A DNA stretch of 64,000 nt, taken from positions 62,001 to 126,000 of the forward strand of contig CAMYLK010000008.1 in assembly GCA_947259225.1 (NCBI GenBank), in the 5' to 3' direction. Shown here piece by piece: positions 36,172-45,256 of the stretch (position 1 is its first letter; every line of letters begins with the position of its first letter). Under the pieces are notes generated by a model. It did not search any database. It saw only the letters and a program-made list of their open reading frames with translations, and was not told the DNA's origin. Source of the stretch: an uncultured Desulfobulbaceae bacterium. GTDB lineage: Bacteria > Desulfobacterota > Desulfobulbia > Desulfobulbales > Desulfobulbaceae. Made by a program: the position numbers and the translations under genes.

Positions 36172-36183
36172 TAATCTATCATT
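36151..36183. promoter_or_regulatory. Inverted and direct repeat, candidate operator
   Basis: AATGATAGT (36151-36159) and ACTATCATT (36164-36172) are a perfect inverted pair with a TTTT centre, and CTATCATT recurs at 36176-36183. It lies between the PAS-LuxR gene and the divergent two-cysteine gene, as expected for a site controlling both. Confidence 0.55.
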
Positions 36184-36268
36184 TTAATCCCATTGTGTCA
36201 AAGTTGGAGATGATTAAATTATTAATCAAATGAAAGAATAAAATAAACTTTTTATATGGAGGCACACC

Positions 36269-36427
36269 ATGAAAAGCGGATATGAATCAATGATATGGGT
36301 AAGGGATAATGATGGTAAGCAGCTTGTTTGCTATCTTGATGATGTGAAAAATGAACAAGAGCTAACTGATGATGAAAGAGTAAAATGCATGAACGTTAAC
36401 CTGTTGATTGGCACAGAAAGATGGTAA
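36269..36427 (+). CDS. Small two-cysteine protein, GTERW family, copy 2
   Basis: A 52-residue protein with the ribosome-binding site GGAGG. It is the most diverged copy: SGYESMIWVRDNDGKQLVC then YLDDVKNEQELTDDERVKC and LLIGTERW. Cys21 and Cys40 are kept, while the basic linker KGRIKKKE of the other copies is shortened. It is the first of two tandem plus-strand copies divergent from the PAS-LuxR regulator. Function unknown. Confidence 0.82.
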   Translation: MKSGYESMIWVRDNDGKQLVCYLDDVKNEQELTDDERVKCMNVNLLIGTERW

Positions 36428-36456
36428 ATAATATTTAATATTTTAGGAGGAACACC

Positions 36457-36627
36457 ATGAAAGGCGGATACGAATCAATGGTATGGATAAGGGATAAGGA
36501 TGGCAAGGAATATGCCTGCTACCTTGATGATATTAAAGGAAAAATTAAAACAAAAGAGGAATTGACCGACGAAGAGAGAGCAAAATGTCTTGATGTGAGT
36601 CAAATTGTCGGCACCGAGCGCTGGTAA
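36457..36627 (+). CDS. Small two-cysteine protein, GTERW family, copy 3
   Basis: A 56-residue protein with ribosome-binding site TAGGAGG and 29 nt spacing from copy 2. It is nearly identical to copy 1: GGYESMVWIRDKDGKEYAC then YLDDIKGKIKTKEELTDEER and KCLDVSQIVGTERW, with Cys21 and Cys44. A terminator hairpin follows within 20 nt, so copies 2 and 3 form one short transcript. Function unknown. Confidence 0.85.
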   Translation: MKGGYESMVWIRDKDGKEYACYLDDIKGKIKTKEELTDEERAKCLDVSQIVGTERW

Positions 36628-36645
36628 GACATAAAGTTGCTAGCA

Positions 36646-36690
36646 AAAAAGGTTGTTTTCTTCAATATGAAGGAAGCAACCTTTTTCTAT
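36646..36690 (+). terminator. Intrinsic terminator after the two-cysteine gene pair
   Basis: Nineteen-base arms AAAAAGGTTGTTTTCTTCA / TGAAGGAAGCAACCTTTTT pair with only two G-U positions and a three-base loop, ending in a T-run. Confidence 0.85.
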
Positions 36691-36876
36691 GTTTTGAGTA
36701 AAGACAGAGCTAAATTGTTAATATTGAAATCTGATCTGATAACTGTGCAAATATATGTTGATTATACATGTTATTTTCTGCCAGTAAGCAAACAGAACCT
36801 TATTTACGATAACTCTTCACTTCTTAATAAATTCAAAAGGTTAAGGTTGCGTTAAGTTTCTCTGCGATAAGTACAA

Positions 36877-36910
36877 CTCAATCCTCGGTTATTGCGATTG
36901 AGGGTTTTTT
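36877..36910 (+). terminator. Second hairpin with T-run
   Basis: CTCAATC pairs with GATTGAG across a 12-nt loop and is followed by GGTTTTTT. It could serve as a backup terminator. Confidence 0.55.
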
Positions 36911-37079
36911 ATTTGGAGCAGAAGCTGAAGGTCATGCTAAAATTTTTACAGCATCACGCTTTCATCAGATTTAGATTGGCTAGACAAATCTTTTTTATCT
37001 TGTAAAGGGGAGAAGAGGATGACATAAATAAATGGCATCGGTCTGAATTCAATTCTCTTGAAAATGCTATTCTACAGTC

Positions 37080-38741
37080 ATGGAACTAGTTCATACAGCA
37101 ATGTTTATAAATAGTATCTGGGTTGGAAGTACATTCCTTTTAGGTTTTGCTTTTAAACGATTCGGAATGTCACCGATGTTGGGTTTTCTTGCTTCAGGAT
37201 TCCTGATGTCTTTATTGGGATTTCATGAAGGTACGTTATCCTTAGGTGTAATTTCTGACCTCGGCATTTATCTCCTTCTTTTTACTATTGGTTTAAAATT
37301 AAATTTAAAAGGTCTGGCAAGGGCAGAAATTTGGGGAGGTGCAACTGTTCACGCCCTGCTTTCAATATGTGCAACAGTCCTCTTGCTTTTGGTTGGCAGA
37401 TTGGCAGGAATATCATTTTTAGCTCAACTCAGCCCAATACAACTGGCCATAATCGGTTTTGCTCTCAGTTTTTCCAGCACTGTATTTGCTGTTAAGATTC
37501 TGGATCAAAAAGGGGAAATGAGTTCCATTCATGGTCAGGTTGCCATAGGGGTCCTGATCATGCAAGATTTGATGGCAGTCCTGTTTCTTACAATTTCAAA
37601 AGGTCAATTGCCCTCCTTGTGGGTATTTGGCCTGCCAATATTTCTTTTAGCAGTGCGACCTTTGCTCGTATATATAATCGACCATGTTGGTCACGGTGAA
37701 TTGTTACCTATGAGCGGCCTTTTTATTGCTTTGATTGTAGGCACAAGCAGTTTTTCACTTGTTGGGTTAAAGCCGGACCTGGGTGCCCTTATTGCCGGAG
37801 TCCTTATTGGGTCTCATCCACGTTCCCATGAATTATCAGCCTCTTTATATTCATTAAAAGATATTTTTTTGGTTGGTTTTTTCTTCCAGGTAGGTCTCAC
37901 GGGTATTCCAGAGGTTGGGCACATTATAGTTGCTTTGTTGCTGGTTTTTATCATTCCTGTAAAATCTTTTATTTATTTCATTGTATTCACGAGATTTCAT
38001 CTAAGGGCCAGAACAGGGTTGCTAGCTACACTCAGCCTTTCAAACTATTCTGAATTTGGTCTTTTAGTTTCTGCAATAGCTATGAAAAATGGCTGGTTAA
38101 GCGCGGACTGGTTAATAATCCTTGCCCTGGCATTAACTTTTTCCTTTATTGCTTCAGCTCCCATCAACACAAAATCCAATATCATTTATAAGTATTATGA
38201 ATCTTTTCTCAGGCGATTTGAAACTGACAAAAAACATCCTGGGGATATTATTGTTAATTTGGGCAATTCGGACACACTGATCTTCGGATTAGGTGCTTTT
38301 GGAACTATGGCTTACGATACTATCCGGGAACGTGTTGGCGATAAAGTTCTAGCAGTAGATCTGGACAAAAAGAAAGTTGCACAACTAAAGAAAACAGGTC
38401 GTATCATTGTCTGGGGAGATGCTACGGATTATGATTTCTGGCATTTAATTGATCTTGATAAGATCAAACTGGTCATGCTCGCAATGACTAATCACCAAGC
38501 GAATATGCTTGCAATTAAGGAAATGAAATCTGCAGGGTATAATGGTCCAATAACCGCTACAGCTCAATTTGAAGATGAACGTCTTGAATTGATTAAGGTA
38601 GGTGCGACTGCAGCGTATAACATATTCTCTGAGGCTGGTGCTGGGTATGCTGACCATGTATGTAAAAATGTTGGCTTAGTATGCAAGGAAAATTTCACTC
38701 CCATTGACCTAGGTATACCAAACTTTCAGGATAAGGAGTAG
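37080..38741 (+). CDS. CPA2-type K+/H+ antiporter with TrkA-N domain (Kef/YbaL-like)
   Basis: A 553-residue protein with about 12 hydrophobic helices (residues 8-385), including the family pattern LGIYLLLFTIGLKLN and LGALIAGVLIGSHPRS. The C-terminal cytoplasmic TrkA-N/RCK domain starts with TLIFGLGAFGTMAYDTI near residue 395 and keeps the NAD-binding acidic residue in LAVDLDKKKV. Such systems export K+ in exchange for H+ and are gated by nucleotide or glutathione adducts. No obvious ribosome-binding site is seen before the ATG. Confidence 0.9.
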   Translation: MELVHTAMFINSIWVGSTFLLGFAFKRFGMSPMLGFLASGFLMSLLGFHEGTLSLGVISDLGIYLLLFTIGLKLNLKGLARAEIWGGATVHALLSICATVLLLLVGRLAGISFLAQLSPIQLAIIGFALSFSSTVFAVKILDQKGEMSSIHGQVAIGVLIMQDLMAVLFLTISKGQLPSLWVFGLPIFLLAVRPLLVYIIDHVGHGELLPMSGLFIALIVGTSSFSLVGLKPDLGALIAGVLIGSHPRSHELSASLYSLKDIFLVGFFFQVGLTGIPEVGHIIVALLLVFIIPVKSFIYFIVFTRFHLRARTGLLATLSLSNYSEFGLLVSAIAMKNGWLSADWLIILALALTFSFIASAPINTKSNIIYKYYESFLRRFETDKKHPGDIIVNLGNSDTLIFGLGAFGTMAYDTIRERVGDKVLAVDLDKKKVAQLKKTGRIIVWGDATDYDFWHLIDLDKIKLVMLAMTNHQANMLAIKEMKSAGYNGPITATAQFEDERLELIKVGATAAYNIFSEAGAGYADHVCKNVGLVCKENFTPIDLGIPNFQDKE

Positions 38742-38994
38742 AAAGGCTCCTTATTGTCAACATTTGCTCTTATTACTGCCAAAGGTAATATTCATTTAAT
38801 CAGCTTGATGTAAATATTGAGCTTATCTGCAATAAGCTACAATCACTCCTTAGCAAACCGATTGAGTATTTTCTTTTGTGTAATTTGACCTTGTAAGGAT
38901 AGGTGAGTGTCAGGCCAAATCCGACCCAACCATTAGGTATTGTTAGTAAAATATGAGCTGCTACAGCTAAATATATTAAATTCAAACATGAAAG

Positions 38995-40455
38995 TTATTT
39001 TTCCGTATGAGTGTCTTGAGCATGCTCCACAATTTTTTTGGCAAGATTGCTGAAAACCAAGTTGTGGAGGGGGACAACTGAATACCAGTACAATCTGCCT
39101 AATATTCCACGGGGAAAGAAATGGGCTGTCTGGATTAAGACATTATCCTGAATGTCGAATTCCAGCCAGGCTTTTCCTGGTACCTTCATTTGGGCAAGAA
39201 GGAGCAGGCGCCTGTTTTCCTTTATGTCTACAACTTTCCAGAAATCCAATGAATCTCCGACCCTCAGGTTATGGAGTGTCCGTCTGCCACGGTTGAGACC
39301 GTAACCGCCTACCATCTTGTCGATGAATCCACGTATCTGCCAGAGAATGTTGTATGTATACCAGCCGGTTTTTCCACCAATAGTGCATGCAGATTGGAAA
39401 ACCTGTTGAGGCTCTAAACCGTTCAGTGGAACTTTTCTTATATCGCGCAGAATGGCACTCCGGGTGTCGTCCTGGTATTTAATGTCGCAGGATGCATTTG
39501 CACTCGAATCACACCAGCGACTGAGTACCTGGTCCTTTTCTATTTCTCGTATTGCTTCTGCAACAACCTCTTCGTAATTCCTGGGACGAATGTCAGGAAA
39601 ATAGAGTTCTGCGTTATTGTTAAGAACAAGGGTTTCGGATTTAAGACCTTCAACCAGTGCGCCAGCCATTTTATAGGGTATCGGGGTGAAAAAAATAAGC
39701 CAATAGGAGGAGAGCTTGGGAGATAAGACCGGCACAGGAAACAGAAATCGTCTCAGTCCCATGACTTTGGCTGCCGCAAGCATCATCTCTTGAAAACTCA
39801 TTGGTGAAGTGCCAATATCAATAGTCAGGTTTGGTTGATCTGCAGATAAAGTGGCAGCCTGTTCAAGATAGTTGACCACATCTTCAACTCCGATGGGTTG
39901 GGTTTTGGTTCTGACCCAGGTTGGGGTTACCATCGCAGGCAATTTGTGGACAAGATTATAAATTATTTCAAAGCTTGCACTGCCGGAACCAATTATTACT
40001 CCTGCTCGGAACCAGAAGGTCTGAATGGCATCCGGTTGGCTTGAGAGAATTTCCCCTGTTTCTATTCTACTCAGTAGGTGCTTGGAAGCAGTATTTTTTA
40101 TGCCGAGTCCGCCGAGATAGATGATTCGTTTGACTCCCGCTTTAATGCAAGCACTTCGAAAGTTTTCAGCACTTGTTCTGTCCAAATTTTCAAAGTCCCC
40201 GCCCGAACCCATGGAGTGGATCAGGTAATACGCGACATCTATATCCCGAACAGCATCTTCCAATGCTTCCTGGTTAAAGGTATCTCCTTCGATCACATCC
40301 ACTTTTTCCAGTACGTCCGGTCGCACCTTGTTTTTATTTCTGACCAGCAAACGCAGGGATATCTCTTTTCTTTTCAGGAGCCGATCCTTAAGCCTTCGTC
40401 CTATATAGCCGGTGGCTCCGGTAAGGAGAATTTTATGAGGCCGTGTGTCAGGCAT
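38995..40455 (-). CDS. NAD(P)-binding SDR with C-terminal DUF2867
   Basis: A 486-residue protein. The N-terminal atypical SDR domain starts KILLTGATGYIGRRLKDRLL and has VAYYLIHSMGSGGDFENLD; the C-terminal 150 residues match DUF2867 (GGYGLNRGRRTLHNLRVGDSLDFWKV, AWLEFDIQD). This fusion is widespread; no reaction is established. It overlaps the DUF523/DUF1722 gene upstream by 8 nt, so the two are coexpressed. Confidence 0.88.
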   Translation of the reverse strand: MPDTRPHKILLTGATGYIGRRLKDRLLKRKEISLRLLVRNKNKVRPDVLEKVDVIEGDTFNQEALEDAVRDIDVAYYLIHSMGSGGDFENLDRTSAENFRSACIKAGVKRIIYLGGLGIKNTASKHLLSRIETGEILSSQPDAIQTFWFRAGVIIGSGSASFEIIYNLVHKLPAMVTPTWVRTKTQPIGVEDVVNYLEQAATLSADQPNLTIDIGTSPMSFQEMMLAAAKVMGLRRFLFPVPVLSPKLSSYWLIFFTPIPYKMAGALVEGLKSETLVLNNNAELYFPDIRPRNYEEVVAEAIREIEKDQVLSRWCDSSANASCDIKYQDDTRSAILRDIRKVPLNGLEPQQVFQSACTIGGKTGWYTYNILWQIRGFIDKMVGGYGLNRGRRTLHNLRVGDSLDFWKVVDIKENRRLLLLAQMKVPGKAWLEFDIQDNVLIQTAHFFPRGILGRLYWYSVVPLHNLVFSNLAKKIVEHAQDTHTEK

Positions 40456-41407
40456 GATTGCGCAGCTTCAGTTCAATTGGATGAGGGTGAAGATACAATT
40501 GGTCGGCAAGGTATTCCTGATTATATTTTCGAACATAATGATTAATGAGAGTAACTGGCACGATGAGAGGAATATGTTCATTTTTATATTGATCGAACAC
40601 TTCCAGCATCTCCTGTTTTTCATCTGCTGAGATGTTTTTCTTGAAGTATCCCATCATGTGCTGAAGAACATTGACGTGTTTATTGATGGTGCATTTTCGT
40701 CTGAGTGCCTCTGTCAGGATCTGCAGATACTCTGAGTAGAGACTTTCTGTTTCTATTTCCTTAGGATGCGCAACCAGGCGACCCAATGCACGGTAATACT
40801 CTACACTATGAGCCATTATGAGCAGTTTGTGGGCTGTATGAAAATCCACCAGCCCTCCTCTTGTTTTGTTATGCTCAACAAGATCGCGCCACCGCTTGTA
40901 AATAAATATACGTTCGATGAAATTTTCACGAAGATGAATGTCATGAAGCCTGCCATCTTCCTCCACCGGCAGAAGAGGAAAATGTTCCATAAAGGCCCGT
41001 GCAAACATTCCTACCCCGGTATTCTGTGGAATTTTATTTTCACCATAAACTTTGACCCGTTCCATTCCGCTGCTGGGCGATTTTCTTTTAAAGATAAAAC
41101 CATGAAGGTTTTCATTTTCAAGTTCTTTAACCCTGATTGCGGCCCATTTCAGCATTTTATCGGTATGATCGATGTTTGTTTTGCTGGTAACAAGTCGAGG
41201 GTTTTGCGGTTCACCGATCAGTCGCATGGTTTCCCTTGGTATGGGAAGTCCACATTCCACTTCCGGGCAAACCGGGACAAATTCAAAAAAATTGCCCAAT
41301 GTCTTGGTTATATAACGATCATGCTGATGGCTTCCGTCATAGCGAACAGGGTTGCCTAGGAGGCATGAACTGATACCGATTTTGATTGGTTTAAGTTTTC
41401 TGTTCAT
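40448..41407 (-). CDS. DUF523-DUF1722 protein (YbbK-YbgA fusion)
   Basis: A 319-residue protein. The N-terminal half is DUF523 (KIGISSCLLGNPVRYDG, FEFVPVCPEVECGLPIPRE, FKRKSPSSGMERVKVY) with conserved cysteines; the C-terminal half is DUF1722/YbgA (LVDFHTAHKLLIMAHSVEYY, YLHPHPIELKLRNHA). In other bacteria this fusion lies next to photolyase and stress genes. Function not established. The start overlaps the cupin remnant by about 17 nt. Confidence 0.9.
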   Translation of the reverse strand: MNRKLKPIKIGISSCLLGNPVRYDGSHQHDRYITKTLGNFFEFVPVCPEVECGLPIPRETMRLIGEPQNPRLVTSKTNIDHTDKMLKWAAIRVKELENENLHGFIFKRKSPSSGMERVKVYGENKIPQNTGVGMFARAFMEHFPLLPVEEDGRLHDIHLRENFIERIFIYKRWRDLVEHNKTRGGLVDFHTAHKLLIMAHSVEYYRALGRLVAHPKEIETESLYSEYLQILTEALRRKCTINKHVNVLQHMMGYFKKNISADEKQEMLEVFDQYKNEHIPLIVPVTLINHYVRKYNQEYLADQLYLHPHPIELKLRNHA

Positions 41408-41624
41408 AGTCTCTAATGACGGTATCTTGGGAAAATGCAGGTAAACAAACAGCTATATATTCAGCGCGATTTTCATTCGGGGTACTGTTCTGGATCCAAT
41501 CCCCAGCCTTTACAATTTTTGCTTCTCCAGCATGGATGTCTAATGTTTGTTTTTTTGTTTTGACGCGTAACATCCCTTTTAAAACAATTGTGTACTCATC
41601 AAATTCCGGTTTAGCCAGGACAAA
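41391..41624 (-). pseudogene. Cupin-domain gene lacking its N-terminus
   Basis: Homology to small cupins starts immediately after the stop of the universal stress gene and in the same frame: RFVLAKPEFDEYTIVLKG, then VKTKKQTLDIHAGEAKIVKAG and AEYIAVCLPAFSQDTV. The usual first 35-45 residues are absent, and the first ATG (41573) lies inside the second conserved strand. A deletion joining a cupin gene to the end of the stress gene explains this best; translation from the internal ATG would give a 60-residue piece missing half of the barrel. Confidence 0.65.
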
Positions 41625-41627
41625 CCT

Positions 41628-42596
41628 CTAACTTTCCAGTGTCACAGGTGTTACAAATCCGGGTGGCTTGACTGCCAAAACCGAGCAATCCATGTTATTG
41701 AGTATGCTTTCTGCAGTATTTCCGACGATTAAACCAGGTATTCCGGTACGTGCCAACGTACCCATTACAACAATATCCGCCATTGTTTCTCCTACTAGAT
41801 TCGGGATAACTTCATGCGCTCTCCCTTTGAGGATGTGTATCCGCGGGTTAAGATATTCCATGGTATCCGGGCTGATCTTTTTGCCAAGGATTTTCATAAG
41901 TTCGTCTATCTTTTCTTCATGGTTCATTCTTTCCTGCTCTACCCATTCGGCAACCTCTTCTTCTGAAAAACCGTAACGTGGAGTGTTTAGCACACTTGCA
42001 CCCATGGCTGTCCAGGCATGAACAATATGAAGTTCACTGAATTCTGACAATGCAAGAGATGAGGCCATCTCAAGGATCTGCCGGTTCAAACTGCTTACCT
42101 CATTACCGTTATCGGATTCTTCAACGTCTACAGCAGCAACAATACTTTTATATTTGCTTTTTTCGTTGGATTTCATGATCCAGACCGGACAGGGGCATTT
42201 ACGGAGCAGATGCATATCCGCACTGCCGAATATCCGATTTATCAAGCCATGGTTTTCCTCGGAGGATTTCATGACCAGGTCATACCCATTTTGAAGAACT
42301 TCCAGAACAATTTGCGGAAACACTCCATTAAAAAAGAGTTTGCCCGATATGTTGACTTGAGCCGGCTTATTCGAGATTATTTTTGAGAGTTGATCCTGCC
42401 ACTGTTCGGTAATTGCATTTTTTAACTTATTACAAGCAGAATCATCATCCAGGTTAGTACTGCATTGTAGATTGAAAACACGAACAACCGTCAAATCAGC
42501 CTGATTTTTTTCCGCAAGGGCCATAGCTCTCTGCAGAGCATTATCCTGTTGGTGTTCGCTATCGGCAATCAGTAAAATATTTTTAAAGCGCTTCAT
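41628..42596 (-). CDS. Tandem universal stress protein (UspE-like)
   Basis: A 322-residue protein with two Usp domains, about 1-150 and 150-310. Each starts with the typical NILLIADSEHQ or SIVAAVDVEESD strand; the second has the nucleotide-binding end VVMGTLARTGIPGLIVGNTAE and VLAVKPPGF. The layout matches UspE, a cytoplasmic stress protein. The TAG stop is directly followed in frame by the truncated cupin. It is on the minus strand, 0.3 kb from an antiporter gene. Confidence 0.9.
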   Translation of the reverse strand: MKRFKNILLIADSEHQQDNALQRAMALAEKNQADLTVVRVFNLQCSTNLDDDSACNKLKNAITEQWQDQLSKIISNKPAQVNISGKLFFNGVFPQIVLEVLQNGYDLVMKSSEENHGLINRIFGSADMHLLRKCPCPVWIMKSNEKSKYKSIVAAVDVEESDNGNEVSSLNRQILEMASSLALSEFSELHIVHAWTAMGASVLNTPRYGFSEEEVAEWVEQERMNHEEKIDELMKILGKKISPDTMEYLNPRIHILKGRAHEVIPNLVGETMADIVVMGTLARTGIPGLIVGNTAESILNNMDCSVLAVKPPGFVTPVTLES

Positions 42597-42910
42597 TTAA
42601 TAGTCCTCCTCGAAATATTGTCTATGGCAATTGTCATTAACAGCTAAACAGCCGAGCCAGAGAGGCAGGGATTTTTACAGTTATTCCTCAGGGCGGCAAT
42701 CACCATAGGGATACAAAGCAACACTCATGTCTTAAATCAAACCTGTATGTATCTATAAATTCCTGGGTTAAAGCACTTTTTTTAAAGTAATAATCACTGT
42801 GAATGAAAGCAATGCATTTTGTTCGTAATTTATTGGTAATAATCTATGGTTGTCTGTACCAGCTCTTGGGTAATTCAACGAAAATAGATCGCATACCAGA
42901 GACGCTGTGA
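42597..42910. other. Intergenic region, nothing recognised
   Basis: About 310 nt between the antiporter and the stress-protein gene, both minus strand. I see no gene, hairpin with T-run or clear repeat; the promoter of the stress gene is presumably here. Confidence 0.4.
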
Positions 42911-44272
42911 TTATTGCGGAGCGGTGGCTCTCTGTTTGTTCAGACCATATTCAGTCAATGGCCGGGTGATAAACTTGACTATGTATATAAACAAGCCTGT
43001 TAACAACAGGTTGAGAGCCAGGCTGAGCATGGCGATAGTTACGACTGGCCCGCCGATACCGTAACTCATTGAAATTACGAGTACTCCTGCACCAACCTCA
43101 CCGCGCGGCCACATGCCGACAGCCAAGGACAGTCGCTCGCGCCAATGCGCTTCCCGGCGATAACACAAGGCAGGAAACATTTTTCCCAAGTTTGCCAGTA
43201 AAGTAATTAGCAAAACGTGTAAAGCGATAGTCCCCCAGGCCATAGGTGGTTGAGATGTGGTTACACGGCCAATCTGCTGATAAGCTCCGACTTCAGAAGC
43301 TGCAGCCTCGGCATACGGTACACCTCCCGCGTGAAGCGTTGGCTCGACCGACTGGGACATTGCGCCTCCTTGCGAAGCCATCTCCCCGCTCATTATAAGT
43401 GGCATTGATATGCCGACAAGTACCATGAAAGCTCCTGCAACAAGAGTTGCAACTCTGCGCTCGGAAGGTGTGTCAATCAATTCAAGACCATGATTTTTGT
43501 CGACAATTAACGAATCCTCTACAGGGTGGTGACGACGTGGATAGGCTATTATGCTGCCCAGAACAAACGCAGGAAGCAATACTTCAATGTGAAACGGTAC
43601 TGATTCGTCAATAAGTATTGATCCTTTATAAATCAGTTCACTGATCACAGTAATCAGGGCAGAGTAACTCATTACCCAGGGCCAAGTCACTGGAATGCGG
43701 ACCGTATGCAGTAACACGTATCCGATCGTCAGCATAGCCACCATGATTATGACCATCAGGCCTAACTGCCATGCCAGCCCAACCATCAGCATTTTTAAAG
43801 GTATCATCAAAAGAACTGTATCTAGATCATCAAATATGGCCAGGATACGGGCTTTGCGAAAAAGCCATGTAGAGCCCAGACCAGCCGCTGTAAGCATTGA
43901 AAACAGTACGCCTGCGGATGTTGGCGCAGCAAAGCGGCCGGCCAGCATGGTTTCCTTCCAGGCCGCCATATTGCTCCATACCTCTGGCGGAAGAAGAATG
44001 AATGTAAAATAGACTGTGACTAAAATCCAGGGGAAGCTGGCGGCAGTAAAGGCAACAAGATAATCCCATCCATACTGTTTCGTATTGGACTTGTCGATAT
44101 CGAACTCATAACCGACACGGATCATGATAAAAGACAAGCCCATCATTGTAAGCATTCGGACGATGTCACCCAGCATTGCATAGGAAGCTCCCATAATATT
44201 CGGAAGCACCTGCGAGCATGAGAGGCCGAGTAGAAGAAGGAGGGAAAAATATAAAACTTTCAACATAACCAA
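42911..44272 (-). CDS. Cation:proton antiporter (Na+/H+ exchanger family)
   Basis: A 453-residue membrane protein with about 11-12 helices. Family-like blocks include MLAGRFAAPTSAGVLFSML, IFDDLDTVLLMIPLKML (paired acidic residues in a transport helix) and MWPRGEVGAGVLVISMSYGI. A less conserved loop at about 290-340 faces one side. It is a monovalent cation/proton antiporter by family; ion specificity cannot be told. Together with the Kef-like gene at 37080 it suggests strong pH or salt control. Confidence 0.82.
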   Translation of the reverse strand: MVMLKVLYFSLLLLLGLSCSQVLPNIMGASYAMLGDIVRMLTMMGLSFIMIRVGYEFDIDKSNTKQYGWDYLVAFTAASFPWILVTVYFTFILLPPEVWSNMAAWKETMLAGRFAAPTSAGVLFSMLTAAGLGSTWLFRKARILAIFDDLDTVLLMIPLKMLMVGLAWQLGLMVIIMVAMLTIGYVLLHTVRIPVTWPWVMSYSALITVISELIYKGSILIDESVPFHIEVLLPAFVLGSIIAYPRRHHPVEDSLIVDKNHGLELIDTPSERRVATLVAGAFMVLVGISMPLIMSGEMASQGGAMSQSVEPTLHAGGVPYAEAAASEVGAYQQIGRVTTSQPPMAWGTIALHVLLITLLANLGKMFPALCYRREAHWRERLSLAVGMWPRGEVGAGVLVISMSYGIGGPVVTIAMLSLALNLLLTGLFIYIVKFITRPLTEYGLNKQRATAPQ

Positions 44273-44640
44273 TAAAGCCTTATTTTATCTAGTAACTACT
44301 GGAGGACTCTCCATGATACTTTAAGTTTAACAAACCCCTACCAGTGCCAAACTAAATTTTTTTTAAAGTCTTCATGAATCTATATATTGCGAGTCAACAT
44401 GAATGCCATGAACACTCTCTTTCATACCTTGTCAAATGTGTAGCTGAACAATATTCATGCTATAATTTATAATCAATATTTAAGAAACACATCCTTCGAG
44501 TAAATTTTGTGCGCATGGATTAATTTCCAGACAGAGTCATCGAATTTATTTTAGTGTTGCCGACAATGAGATAGTAATTATGATTTTCAGATAATGAGAG
44601 TAAATATCATTAAATGTTCCACCGGAAGGATATACAATAC
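44273..44640. other. Divergent intergenic region
   Basis: About 370 AT-rich nt between the minus-strand antiporter and the plus-strand TPR gene. It should contain promoters for both; I see TATAAT-like strings around 44460-44480 but no clear -35 element. Confidence 0.35.
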
Positions 44641-45192
44641 ATGAAAGATAGAAATTATTTACAGAATGCAAAAATATTTTTTGCTTCAGGGCAACTTGAG
44701 AAGAGTATCGAATATTTCACACTTGCAGAGAAAGAAGGGGATGACATTGTTGATGTTTGTCTCAGTCGGGGTGCTGCAGCAATGGCACTGGGCCGATATG
44801 CTGCAGCAGAAATGGATTTCACCCGGGTACTTGTAGAGGATGAGGAAAATGAAAGAGCGCACTATTTTCGCGGTGTAGCATTCGTAGCCCTTGGGAAATA
44901 TGAAAAAGCAATCAATGACCTCACATTTTCACTAATAAGAAACAATAATCGTGGAATAGCACACCTTGCCCGGGGATTGGCATATAGTGAGTTGGGGAAT
45001 GAGAAGGATGCTGCTCTGGACTTTAATACGGCCTCTGCCTTTTCAGATGCTGAATTACAGAGTTTTAAAAAGCTGTTTGGTGATATTCCAAGTCCTTTCA
45101 ATAATTCTAAAGCGCTGCTTGCTAAAGAAAACGCCCCCTGGAATAATTTGCTCAGCAGTGAAGCCGCCAGAAAACTGAGCAACCTGCTTTAA
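44641..45192 (+). CDS. Small TPR protein
   Basis: About 183 residues from ATG at 44641, preferred because GGAAGGA lies 10 nt upstream of it; an ATG at 44614 is also in frame. Residues 10-140 form about four tetratricopeptide repeats (CLSRGAAAMALGRYAAAEMD, AHYFRGVAFVALGKYEKAI, AHLARGLAYSELGNEKDA). No signal peptide, so a cytoplasmic scaffold. No specific partner can be named; the next gene encodes a DUF1499 lipoprotein. Confidence 0.8.
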   Translation: MKDRNYLQNAKIFFASGQLEKSIEYFTLAEKEGDDIVDVCLSRGAAAMALGRYAAAEMDFTRVLVEDEENERAHYFRGVAFVALGKYEKAINDLTFSLIRNNNRGIAHLARGLAYSELGNEKDAALDFNTASAFSDAELQSFKKLFGDIPSPFNNSKALLAKENAPWNNLLSSEAARKLSNLL

Positions 45193-45256
45193 ATGATTCG
45201 GTTTAATTCTTTGATTTTTTTTCATTATTATTAATTTTTCTTTGATCGAAAAACCG

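Larger units (their letters stand above)
36628..37079. other. Intergenic region with two terminators
   Basis: About 450 nt between the two-cysteine genes and the antiporter gene. It has the hairpins at 36646-36690 and 36877-36910; no convincing gene. A 72-residue open frame at 36637-36855 merely runs through the first hairpin. Confidence 0.5.

Noticed and set aside
36637-36855. 72-codon plus-strand frame after the two-cysteine genes
   Set aside because: It runs through a 19-bp intrinsic terminator and shows no ribosome-binding site or conserved pattern.
41625-41630. TAG between Usp and cupin as pyrrolysine codon
   Set aside because: The Usp protein ends naturally there and the cupin lacks its N-terminus, so a deletion joint explains the order better.
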